Assembly (NCBI GenBank): GCA_031290675.1 | Contig: JAITNC010000089.1 | Coordinates: 1-5,212 of the forward strand | DNA from: Campylobacteraceae bacterium | GTDB taxonomy: Bacteria; Campylobacterota; Campylobacteria; Campylobacterales; Campylobacteraceae | DNA length: 5,212 nt | Direction of reading: 5' to 3' | Part shown: positions 1 through 5,212 of the stretch, piece by piece | Numbering within the stretch: position 1 is the stretch's first letter | Layout: the number at the start of each line of letters is the position of its first letter | Notes under the pieces: model-generated | Database searches by the model: none | The model's input: the letters and a program-made list of their open reading frames with translations, nothing else | What the model was told of the DNA's origin: nothing | Program-made: the position numbers and the translations under genes

Positions 1-281
1 TTTGACAAAAACTGATTTCCAAGTCCTTCGCCTTTGCTAGCCCCTCGCACAAGTCCCGCTATATCAACAAAGTCTATAGTAGAGTACTGAATACGCTCAG
101 GATTTACTATGCGGGCTAGTTGTGAAAGCCTTGCGTCAGGTACGGGAACTACGGCTTTGTTTGGCTCTATGGTGCAAAACGGATAGTTTGCGCTCTCGGC
201 GTTTTGCGCTTTTGTCAAAGCGTTAAATGTTGTTGATTTGCCCACATTTGGAAGTCCTACTATGCCAACGCCCAAGCTCAT
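1..281 (-). CDS. ychF: YchF, OBG-family P-loop ATPase/GTPase (N-terminal part, cut by window edge)
   Basis: The 93 complete N-terminal codons of a translation-factor-class P-loop NTPase are visible; the rest lies beyond the left edge (the family is about 360 residues). The protein begins [17 protein letters not shown]: the Walker A/G1 motif GLPNVGKST spans residues 9-17. The stretch YPFCTIEPN follows as the switch region, and [23 protein letters not shown] carries the G3 motif DxAGL and the GNxFL signature typical of YchF. Known family members hydrolyse ATP in preference to GTP and associate with the ribosome; the G4 motif that decides this is not in the window. The ATG overlaps the pepA stop as ATGA (4-nt overlap). 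AAGGAG, 5 nt upstream inside the end of pepA, is a good ribosome binding site, so translation is probably coupled to pepA. Identification is firm; the C-terminal half is unseen. Confidence 0.96.
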   Translation of the reverse strand, partial: MSLGVGIVGLPNVGKSTTFNALTKAQNAESANYPFCTIEPNKAVVPVPDARLSQLARIVNPERIQYSTIDFVDIAGLVRGASKGEGLGNQFLS

Positions 282-1741
282 TTTTGCTCCTTTTTGGCTA
301 TCTCTCTTAGCCAATAGAGGTTTAACCTCACGCCGGCACCCGTAGCGCCAAAGCCGTTGTATCCCCACTCTTTTTCAAGGTACGCAGGGCCTGCTATGTC
401 CAGATGTAACCATTTGTCTTTGTACTCATCTTGTATAAAATTATCTAAAAACAGTGCGGCTGTTATCGCTCCGCCGTATCTTGACGCTGATACGTTTGAT
501 ATGTCGGCTACATTGCTTTTTAGAAGCGGTTTTAGATGTTTGTTGAACGAGAGGGCATTTACCAACTCGCCGCTCTTTCTCGCCGCTCTGTAAAGCTCGT
601 GTTTCAAGTCGTCGTTGTGTCCCATGATGCCTATCGTGTATTCGCCGAGCGCGACCACGCATGCTCCCGTCAAAGTCGCCATATCTATGAGTAAGTCCGG
701 CTTTAACTCTTGTGCGTAGCAAAGGCAGTCGGCGAGCACCAAACGACCTTCGGCGTCTGTGTTTCGCACTTCTATGGTCTTGCCGTTTTTGGCTACCAAG
801 ACATCGTCGGGTTTATAAGCGTTGCCGCCTATCATATTTTCAGTCGCTCCGATGATGGCGTGTACTTCAAGCGGCAGTTTTAACTCCGCCAACCCTTTTA
901 TGATGCCCATAGCCGCCGCACCGCCGCTTTTGTCGGCTTTCATCGTAAGCATATAATCGCCCGTTTTCAAACTCAAGCCGCCGCTGTCGTACGTCAAACC
1001 TTTGCCTACAAATACGATGCGTTTTTGTGCGTTTTTTGGCTTGTAAGTCAAGTGTATGAGGCGGGGAGGGTGCTCGCTCGCGCGGTTTACCGCCAAAAAC
1101 GCTCCCATGCCTTGAGAGAGCAAAAACTTCTCATCAAATACTTCGCACGTTACATCATCAAGCTGCTCGGCTAATTTCAAAGCGTCCTCAGCCATCTGTA
1201 TCGGCGTATAGTCGTAAGGGGCGGAGTTTACTATCTCTTTTGCGTAATTTGCCGCTGTAGCTATTGCTAGAGCGTTATTTATGCCAAGTGAGATTTTCTC
1301 CTGCTCTATCTGCGAGCCGTCATAACTCTCGGTGGAGATGAGTATCTCTTGAAGTTTTACATTTTCTTTTTTGCTTTTGTATCTCGTGAACTCGTAGCTT
1401 CCAAGCTCCAACCCTTCTACTATAGCGCTTGCGGCGTGAGTGGCGCATTTATCAACGTAGAGAGCTATCTTTGCGCTCTCGTAACCTGTGCGTTTGAGCA
1501 GTTTGTACGCTTTTGAAACAGCTACTCTTATCTCGTCGGCTTCTGCTGAGTTCACGCCGACATATACGTAACGCTCGCCCGCCAAAAGCAGTGCTTCCTC
1601 ATTTTCAGCTTTGAAACCAAGAGTACTTAAAATCTCTCTGTGCTTGACCCATTTGTGGTCAAGATTTTTATTTACTACCAAGACTATCGTTACGTCAGCT
1701 TTGGCGTTTTCTAAATTTTCTTTTGTAATGTTATATTTCAT
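278..1741 (-). CDS. pepA: Leucyl aminopeptidase, M17 family (PepA), cytosolic
   Basis: A 487-residue dinuclear metal aminopeptidase that removes N-terminal residues such as Leu from peptides in the cytosol; M17 enzymes normally form hexamers. The N-terminal domain (about 1-160) is divergent, as usual. The catalytic domain (about 165-480) has every expected residue: K247 and D252 in [12 protein letters not shown]259, D270 in MKADKSGG, and D329, E331 and R333 in the family signature [12 protein letters not shown]. By alignment these match the E. coli metal ligands K282, D287, D305, D364 and E366 and the active-site K294 and R368. The end has the usual HLDIAGPA...[13 protein letters not shown] in place of the common FDSGG is, as I recall, seen in Helicobacter-type enzymes. 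The ATG lies 3 nt after the dedA-like gene's stop, with AAAGGA about 8 nt upstream. No signal peptide. Its end overlaps ychF by 4 nt. E. coli PepA also binds DNA; nothing here tests that. Confidence 0.97.
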   Translation of the reverse strand: MKYNITKENLENAKADVTIVLVVNKNLDHKWVKHREILSTLGFKAENEEALLLAGERYVYVGVNSAEADEIRVAVSKAYKLLKRTGYESAKIALYVDKCATHAASAIVEGLELGSYEFTRYKSKKENVKLQEILISTESYDGSQIEQEKISLGINNALAIATAANYAKEIVNSAPYDYTPIQMAEDALKLAEQLDDVTCEVFDEKFLLSQGMGAFLAVNRASEHPPRLIHLTYKPKNAQKRIVFVGKGLTYDSGGLSLKTGDYMLTMKADKSGGAAAMGIIKGLAELKLPLEVHAIIGATENMIGGNAYKPDDVLVAKNGKTIEVRNTDAEGRLVLADCLCYAQELKPDLLIDMATLTGACVVALGEYTIGIMGHNDDLKHELYRAARKSGELVNALSFNKHLKPLLKSNVADISNVSASRYGGAITAALFLDNFIQDEYKDKWLHLDIAGPAYLEKEWGYNGFGATGAGVRLNLYWLREIAKKEQK

Positions 1742-1744
1742 AAT

Positions 1745-2353
1745 CTAATCCTTTGAATGTTTTTTGTAAATATTATCTTCCATACGCTTAAAAGCCAGTA
1801 TCACGGCAATCGCTCCCGCTATGACTATCGGTATCGCAAAATACCAATGTTGTTTGGCTATATGCAGCACATTCCAGATATGCTCGCCCAAGCAGTACGA
1901 TAAAAGTATCGTGATAGCCGCCCAGCACCACGCACTGAGAAGGTTGATAAAAGCGAACTTTTTGCCGTTGTAGCGTGTGATGCCTATAGATATAGGTATG
2001 ATGGTGCGAAGTCCGTACATATATCTCTGCATAAATATGATAGGCCAGCCGTGGCGCTTTAAGAGTATATGCGCTATGGCAAATTTGCGCCGCTGTTTTT
2101 TGAGCTTTTTGTTGATATATTTTCTAAAATATCGTCCTATGTAAAAGTACATCTGGTCGCCCGCAAAGCCGCCAAGACCCGCTATAAAGATAGCAAGCCC
2201 CAAGTCCATCTCCCCTTTATGCGCCAAGATGCCGCCCAAGATAAGCGCCATCTCTCCTTCAAGTATGCACCATATAAAAAGTATGATATATCCGTATCTT
2301 ACGATAAGTTCTTCAAAGTCAATGTTGGCAAAAAAGCTTATGATTTCTTCCAT
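1745..2353 (-). CDS. DedA-family (SNARE-associated/VTT domain) inner-membrane protein
   Basis: A 202-residue polytopic membrane protein of the DedA family, whose better-studied members are proton-dependent transporters or lipid flippases (for example undecaprenyl-phosphate or phospholipid recycling). The substrate of this one cannot be read from the sequence. Visible marks are the acidic re-entrant segment LEGEMALILGGILAHKGE (E32, E34), GDQMYFYIGR (D66, R74), and FMQRYMYGLRTIIP, where R110 and R116 have the spacing of the essential arginine pair of E. coli YghB/YqjA. The usual proline of RFxPxxR is Tyr here. Hydrophobic segments lie at about 20-42, 50-72, 115-126, 133-155 and 168-188, with a basic loop at 74-90. 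Start choice: the frame also has a TTG two codons upstream (2359), but AGGA ends 7 nt before ATG 2353 and only 1 nt before the TTG, so I take the ATG. It begins 9 nt after the trpB stop; pepA follows after 3 nt. Confidence 0.9.
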   Translation of the reverse strand: MEEIISFFANIDFEELIVRYGYIILFIWCILEGEMALILGGILAHKGEMDLGLAIFIAGLGGFAGDQMYFYIGRYFRKYINKKLKKQRRKFAIAHILLKRHGWPIIFMQRYMYGLRTIIPISIGITRYNGKKFAFINLLSAWCWAAITILLSYCLGEHIWNVLHIAKQHWYFAIPIVIAGAIAVILAFKRMEDNIYKKHSKD

Positions 2354-2360
2354 TGCCAAA

Positions 2361-2364
2361 TCCT
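2361..2364 (-). promoter_or_regulatory. Ribosome binding site deciding the DedA-family start
   Basis: AGGA on the minus strand, overlapping the trpB stop codon TAG. It ends 7 nt before ATG 2353 but only 1 nt before the in-frame TTG at 2359, so the ATG is the more plausible initiation codon. This makes the protein 202 rather than 204 residues. Confidence 0.6.
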
Positions 2365-3568
2365 ACTCAAGCTCAAGCATATTTTTTGCTTGCGCTATGT
2401 CTTTATCGCCTCGGCCTGATATGTTTACGATGATGAGCTTGTCTTTCAGGCGTTCGCTTGGTATTTTCTTAAGATAAGCGACAGCGTGCGCACTCTCAAA
2501 TGCCGGAATAATCCCTTCGCTTTGAGATAGCCACACAAAAGCCTCCAACGCCTCTTTGTCGGTTATGCTGTCGTATGTAACTCTCTCCAAGCTTTTGAGA
2601 CAAGCGTGTTCAGGCCCTATACCCGGGTAGTCAAGCCCCGCCGATATGGAGTAAGCCTCTTGTATCTGACCGTCCTCATCTTGCAAAAGATAACTCATCT
2701 GTCCGTGCAAAACGCCTTCGCTTCCTTTGGCCAAACTCGCTCCGTGTTTGTCCGTGTCTATGCCCATTCCGCCGGCTTCTATGCCGACACATCGGACACT
2801 TTTATCGTCCAAAAAGTGGCTGAAAATACCCATAGCATTGCTGCCACCGCCGATACAGGCTACGACAAAATCAGGTAGTTTGCCCTCAGCTTTTAGTATC
2901 TGCTCTCTCGCTTCGCAGCCGATGATAGCTTGAAAATCCCTCACCATCATAGGATACGGATGCGGTCCGGCGACTGTGCCTATGACGTAAAATGTATCTC
3001 TTGCGTTTGTTACCCAATGTCTTATGGCTTCGTTCATAGCGTCTTTCAGGGTTCTGCTGCCGCTTTTTACGCTATGTACTTTTGCGCCCAAAAGCTTCAT
3101 ACGAAATACATTTAACTCTTGTCTTATCGTATCTTTTTCGCCCATAAACACTTCGCACTCAAGTCCCAAAAGAGCCGCTATGGTCGCACTCGCCACGCCG
3201 TGCTGTCCTGCGCCTGTTTCGGCTATGATTTTCTTTTTGCCCATCTGTTTGGCTAAAAGCCCTTGAGCGATAGTGTTATTTACTTTATGTGAGCCTGTGT
3301 GGTTCAAATCCTCACGTTTTAGATATATTTTCGCTCCAAGCTCACGTGATAGATTTTGTGCGAAATAAAGAGGCGAGGGGCGTCCGACATAGTCTTTGAG
3401 GTATTTGTCTACGCCGCCCCAAAACTCTTCGCTAAAACGGACTTTTTTATACTCTTTGTCAAGTTCCAATAAAACAGGCATAAGCGTTTCAGGGACAAAT
3501 CGCCCGCCAAAAATGCCAAAATGTCCCAACTCGTCAGGGTCAAAATGTGAAGGTTTTGGTATATACAT
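2363..3568 (-). CDS. trpB: Tryptophan synthase beta chain, TrpB1 type
   Basis: A 401-residue PLP enzyme that condenses indole with L-serine to give L-tryptophan, normally in an alpha2-beta2 complex with TrpA. The catalytic Schiff-base lysine is K95 in [11 protein letters not shown]117 (AETGAGQHG) is the conserved glutamate near the active site (E109 in Salmonella). GGGSN (240-244) binds the PLP phosphate. D313 in [13 protein letters not shown] matches Salmonella D305, and E358 and S384 match E350 and the pyridine-contacting S377. The N-terminal [16 protein letters not shown] (about 15-30) is typical of the TrpA-dependent TrpB1 class rather than the longer TrpB2. The start is ATG 3568, 7 nt after GGAGG; the adjacent upstream TTG (3571) is only 4 nt away. 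The ATG overlaps the apt stop by one base (TGATG), suggesting translational coupling. No trpA lies next to it, so trpA should be elsewhere in the genome. The enzyme is complete and looks functional. Confidence 0.97.
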   Translation of the reverse strand: MYIPKPSHFDPDELGHFGIFGGRFVPETLMPVLLELDKEYKKVRFSEEFWGGVDKYLKDYVGRPSPLYFAQNLSRELGAKIYLKREDLNHTGSHKVNNTIAQGLLAKQMGKKKIIAETGAGQHGVASATIAALLGLECEVFMGEKDTIRQELNVFRMKLLGAKVHSVKSGSRTLKDAMNEAIRHWVTNARDTFYVIGTVAGPHPYPMMVRDFQAIIGCEAREQILKAEGKLPDFVVACIGGGSNAMGIFSHFLDDKSVRCVGIEAGGMGIDTDKHGASLAKGSEGVLHGQMSYLLQDEDGQIQEAYSISAGLDYPGIGPEHACLKSLERVTYDSITDKEALEAFVWLSQSEGIIPAFESAHAVAYLKKIPSERLKDKLIIVNISGRGDKDIAQAKNMLELE

Positions 3569-4125
3569 CAAAAAACCTCCAAAATAGAATATATCGGCGT
3601 TGTTTTGGCTATCTCTTCATCGCCTTTTAAAGATTTTAGATTTATTAAAAAACAAGCTTCTACACACTCTACATTTATCTTTTGTAAAAGTTTGACAGCC
3701 GCTGAAGCTGTGCCGCCTGTGGCTATGATGTCGTCTATGAGTAAAACTTTTGGTGGATTTTGCTTTGCGGTGCTAAATGCGTCTATGTGTATCTCTATCT
3801 CGTCTATGCCGTATTCAAGGGCGTATTTTTCGCTTATGGTCGTGTATGGCAGTTTTTTTGGTTTTCTTATGGGTACAAAAGCCCGCCCCAACAACGCCGC
3901 TAACGCCGCACCAAATATAAATCCTCGGCTTTCAATGCCTATCACAAACTCAAAATCGCTCTTTTCGTATCGTTTCGCTAAGTGGTTCATCAAAAAACTA
4001 AACGCCTCTTGGTCGTTCAAAAGTGTAGTTATATCTTTGAAAATGATGCCGGGCTTTGGAAAATCCACGACACTTCTTATCTTGCTTGATATGTATGCCT
4101 TCTCCTCATCGCTTAGCGTAACCAT
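3568..4125 (-). CDS. apt: Adenine phosphoribosyltransferase
   Basis: A 185-residue cytosolic purine-salvage enzyme: adenine plus PRPP gives AMP plus pyrophosphate. The type I phosphoribosyltransferase PRPP loop is [14 protein letters not shown] (about 127-140), with the acidic pair D131/D132. Other Apt marks are the N-terminal hood [15 protein letters not shown] (22-36), [10 protein letters not shown] (63-72), [13 protein letters not shown] (84-96) and [13 protein letters not shown] (101-113), the last being characteristic of Apt rather than Hpt or Gpt. Length fits the family (about 170-185). The ATG is preceded by AAGGGG at 7 nt, and lies 11 nt after the rpiB stop. The stop shares one base with the trpB ATG. 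Following rpiB makes metabolic sense, since ribose 5-phosphate is the precursor of PRPP, but that link is inferred from position. Confidence 0.97.
   Translation of the reverse strand: MVTLSDEEKAYISSKIRSVVDFPKPGIIFKDITTLLNDQEAFSFLMNHLAKRYEKSDFEFVIGIESRGFIFGAALAALLGRAFVPIRKPKKLPYTTISEKYALEYGIDEIEIHIDAFSTAKQNPPKVLLIDDIIATGGTASAAVKLLQKINVECVEACFLINLKSLKGDEEIAKTTPIYSILEVF
3576..3580 (-). promoter_or_regulatory. Ribosome binding site deciding the trpB start
   Basis: GGAGG inside the last codons of apt, 7 nt from ATG 3568 and 4 nt from the in-frame TTG at 3571. The spacing favours the ATG. Because it lies within apt coding sequence, ribosomes finishing apt could re-initiate directly on trpB. Confidence 0.65.
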
Positions 4126-4136
4126 CGCTTTACCCC

Positions 4137-4565
4137 TTAAATCTCTATCTTTTTTACTCTATCTGCGTGCCTGCCGCCCTCAAAAGGCTCACTCAGCCAC
4201 GCTTCTATCATTGATTTTATCACGCCAAGACCGACGACTCTCTCGCCAAAACACAAAACATTGGCGTTGTTGTGCGCACGTGCCATTTTCGCTGTGTAAG
4301 CGTCGTGACAGAGTGCCGCTCTGATACCTTCGTGTCTGTTCGCGCACATGCTCATGCCTATACCCGAACCACATATAAGTACGCCGAAACTGCCGCTGTC
4401 TTTGAGTACAGCTTCGCATAAAATATGAGCGAAATCAGGATAATCAACCCTCGCATCGCTTTTTGTGCCAAGGTCTACGACCTCACACTCTTTCTCTCTC
4501 AATATCCCCGTTACTTCCGCTTTGATGCCAAAACCTGCGTGGTCGCTTGCTATATAAATTTTCAC
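4137..4565 (-). CDS. rpiB: Ribose-5-phosphate isomerase B
   Basis: A 142-residue enzyme of the RpiB/LacAB family interconverting ribose 5-phosphate and ribulose 5-phosphate in the non-oxidative pentose phosphate pathway. The start [13 protein letters not shown] carries D8 and H9. C65 in [14 protein letters not shown] is the catalytic base cysteine. H98 in RAHNNANVL matches the ring-opening histidine, and R132 and R136 in GGRHADRV are phosphate-binding positions as in E. coli RpiB. Full catalytic conservation at E. coli numbering favours RpiB over a galactose-6-phosphate isomerase subunit. The start is GTG (4565), with AAGGA ending 6 nt upstream; no ATG is placed to start the conserved first strand. 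It is the first gene of the leftward string, with the extended -10 promoter about 25 nt before it; apt follows after 11 nt. Confidence 0.96.
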   Translation of the reverse strand: MKIYIASDHAGFGIKAEVTGILREKECEVVDLGTKSDARVDYPDFAHILCEAVLKDSGSFGVLICGSGIGMSMCANRHEGIRAALCHDAYTAKMARAHNNANVLCFGERVVGLGVIKSMIEAWLSEPFEGGRHADRVKKIEI

Positions 4566-4589
4566 ACTCTTTCCTTAAAAAAGTTGTGG

Positions 4590-4598
4590 ATTATAGCA
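4590..4598 (-). promoter_or_regulatory. Extended -10 sigma70 promoter for the rpiB-apt-trpB-dedA-pepA-ychF operon
   Basis: The minus strand reads TGCTATAAT: a perfect TATAAT (4595-4590) with a TGn extension directly before it. The best -35 at 17-nt spacing (CTGTCC) is weak, as expected for extended -10 promoters and common in Campylobacterota, where -35 elements are poorly conserved. Transcription would start near 4583, giving a leader of under 20 nt that still contains the AAGGA of rpiB. It is the only clear promoter I see for the six-gene string. A Fur-box-like stretch abuts it on the upstream side. Confidence 0.7.
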
Positions 4599-4627
4599 TA
4601 ATGATAATTAAGGGACAGTTAGTTGAT

Positions 4628-4655
4628 TTGTTTTTCAGCTTTGTTTAGTTAGTAT
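4628..4655 (+). promoter_or_regulatory. Weak candidate promoter for the DUF2339-like gene
   Basis: TTGTTT (4628-4633), 16 nt, then TAGTAT (4650-4655) is the best-spaced sigma70-like pair I find reading rightward. Both boxes are imperfect (3/6 and 4/6). A 5-bp inverted repeat, GTATT-CAGA-AATAC (4652-4665), overlaps the -10 candidate and could be an operator half-site or chance. The region is T-rich, as Campylobacterota promoters often are. Confidence 0.25.
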
Positions 4656-4670
4656 TCAGAAATACCAAAG

Positions 4671-4676
4671 AAGGAG
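4671..4676 (+). promoter_or_regulatory. Strong Shine-Dalgarno, oddly placed for the DUF2339-like gene
   Basis: AAGGAG, within AAAGAAGGAG, is the best rightward Shine-Dalgarno in the intergenic region. It is 21 nt from the first ATG (4698), far beyond normal spacing, but 6 nt from an in-frame ATA at 4683. No ATG, GTG or TTG lies at a normal distance in any frame. Confidence 0.45.
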
Positions 4677-4697
4677 CTTCCCATATACTACGATTTT

Positions 4698-5212
4698 ATG
4701 TCAAATATAGCCTTGGTGGTTGTATGTATCGTGTTGGCGATAATAATCATTCCAATCGTATCAATAGTAAAAGTAGTCGGTATTCAAGACAAAGTGCGCT
4801 ACTTGTCCAAAAAACTTGAAACGCTGCAAAAGACTGTGGACGCCCTCACGCAAGGGAGCGGGGCTACGTCTGTCTTGAACGCTCAAAGCAAGATAGTAAA
4901 GCCAGCCGAGCAGATAGTAGCACAACCCAAAAAACAGCCAGATGTTGCGCCTGTGCCTCCGCCAAAAACACCGCCTCCGCCGATTCAAAAACCGATACCG
5001 GAGATAAAACCGCAGGCTAAAAAAGTAACACCCCCTAACGATACGCAGTTTGACGATGTAGCGGGTAAATTTATAAATTGGCTCACTCAAAACATAGTCG
5101 CTAAGGTGGCTATCATTATCCTATTTTTCGGCGTTTCATTTTTGCTCAAATACAGCATTGACCACGGTCTGTTGTCGCCCGAGATAAGAGTTTTGGGGAG
5201 CTTGATTTTAGG
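4698..5212 (+). CDS. DUF2339-like multi-spanning membrane protein (N-terminal 171 codons, cut by window edge)
   Basis: The open frame runs off the right edge. From ATG 4698 the protein has an N-terminal membrane segment (about 4-27), a short heptad-like helix DKVRYLSKKLETLQKTVDAL (31-50), and a proline-rich, lysine-containing linker (about 68-114). The membrane domain then begins: FINWLTQNIVAKVAIIILFFGVSFLLKYSIDHGLLSPEIRVLGSLIL. The sequence (V)AKVA-hydrophobic-FLLKY-GLLSPEIRVLG closely resembles the start of the conserved region of DUF2339 (PF10101), large proteins with many membrane spans and no established function, often around 700-900 residues. The assignment is from memory of the family pattern, not a search. 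The gene is divergent from the rpiB operon across 132 nt. The start is uncertain: the good Shine-Dalgarno fits an in-frame ATA at 4683, which would add five residues; the frame is closed by TAG at 4650. I keep the ATG because it is the only standard start before the first membrane segment. Confidence 0.75.
   Translation, partial: MSNIALVVVCIVLAIIIIPIVSIVKVVGIQDKVRYLSKKLETLQKTVDALTQGSGATSVLNAQSKIVKPAEQIVAQPKKQPDVAPVPPPKTPPPPIQKPIPEIKPQAKKVTPPNDTQFDDVAGKFINWLTQNIVAKVAIIILFFGVSFLLKYSIDHGLLSPEIRVLGSLIL

Noticed and set aside
2357..2359. TTG as the start of the DedA-family gene (204 residues).
   Set aside because: The only ribosome binding site (AGGA) is 1 nt away from it, while ATG 2353 has a 7-nt spacing.
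3566..3576. A run of six T (leftward) at the apt end, where a -1 slip would join apt to the trpB frame.
   Set aside because: The run is too short for typical transcriptional slippage and does not form a standard X XXY YYZ heptamer. A good ribosome binding site and ATG for trpB make ordinary coupled re-initiation sufficient.
3605..4324. A 239-codon rightward open frame antisense to apt and rpiB.
   Set aside because: It lies opposite two firmly identified enzymes with intact catalytic motifs. Its Ser/Leu-rich composition is a typical mirror of opposite-strand codons, and it has no recognisable domain.
4652..4665. A small inverted repeat, GTATT-CAGA-AATAC, upstream of the DUF2339-like gene.
   Set aside because: The arms are only 5 bp and AT-rich, with no extension and no T-run. 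This is easily chance, so I did not list it as a terminator or operator on its own.
4761..5090. A 109-codon leftward open frame, rich in Arg, Tyr and Phe.
   Set aside because: It is antisense to the DUF2339-like gene, mostly to its proline/lysine-rich linker, whose codons read backwards give Arg, Trp, Phe and Leu. No motif and no supporting context.
1..5212. A new defence, mobile or biosynthetic system.
   Set aside because: All complete genes belong to well-known housekeeping families and are intact. There are no transposase, integrase, repeat array, tRNA or toxin-antitoxin signatures, and no abrupt change in base composition that I can see.

Overview
The window looks like chromosomal, housekeeping DNA from a Campylobacterota (epsilonproteobacterial) organism. 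The evidence is the protein flavour (for example the PepA metal-site context KGLTYDSGG...MKADKSGG), the moderate base composition, and the gene neighbourhood. An rpiB/apt/dedA-like/pepA/ychF cluster is, from memory, a recurring arrangement in Campylobacter/Helicobacter/Sulfurimonas-type genomes. I cannot name the species from sequence alone.

Layout: nearly the whole window (about 4583 down to 1) is one tightly packed, leftward-reading gene string. In transcription order it is rpiB (ribose-5-phosphate isomerase B), apt (adenine phosphoribosyltransferase), trpB (tryptophan synthase beta chain), a DedA-family membrane protein, pepA (M17 leucyl aminopeptidase) and ychF (OBG-family P-loop NTPase, cut by the left edge). 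Junctions are 11 nt, 1-nt overlap, 9 nt, 3 nt and 4-nt overlap, so there is no room for internal terminators. Most genes take their ribosome binding site from the 3' end of the gene before. An extended -10 promoter (TGnTATAAT) sits just upstream of rpiB.

A 132-nt divergent intergenic region (4566-4697) separates this operon from a rightward gene whose first 171 codons are present. It is a polytopic membrane protein that looks like the DUF2339 family, with an N-terminal membrane anchor, a short coiled coil and a proline-rich linker before the membrane domain. Its strong Shine-Dalgarno lies 21 nt from the first ATG but 6 nt from an in-frame ATA, which makes its start uncertain.

How the genes fit together: RpiB makes ribose 5-phosphate, the precursor of PRPP. 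Apt uses PRPP for adenine salvage. TrpB completes a pathway that also consumes PRPP (at TrpD). DedA (membrane), PepA (peptide turnover) and YchF (ribosome-associated ATPase) have no obvious metabolic link and probably share the transcript as a growth-related housekeeping unit. Every complete gene is intact with its catalytic residues. I see no mobile elements, RNA genes, CRISPR arrays or other evidence of a novel system. The points worth a second look are modest ones: start-site choice, the lone trpB, and a Fur-like motif at the promoter.
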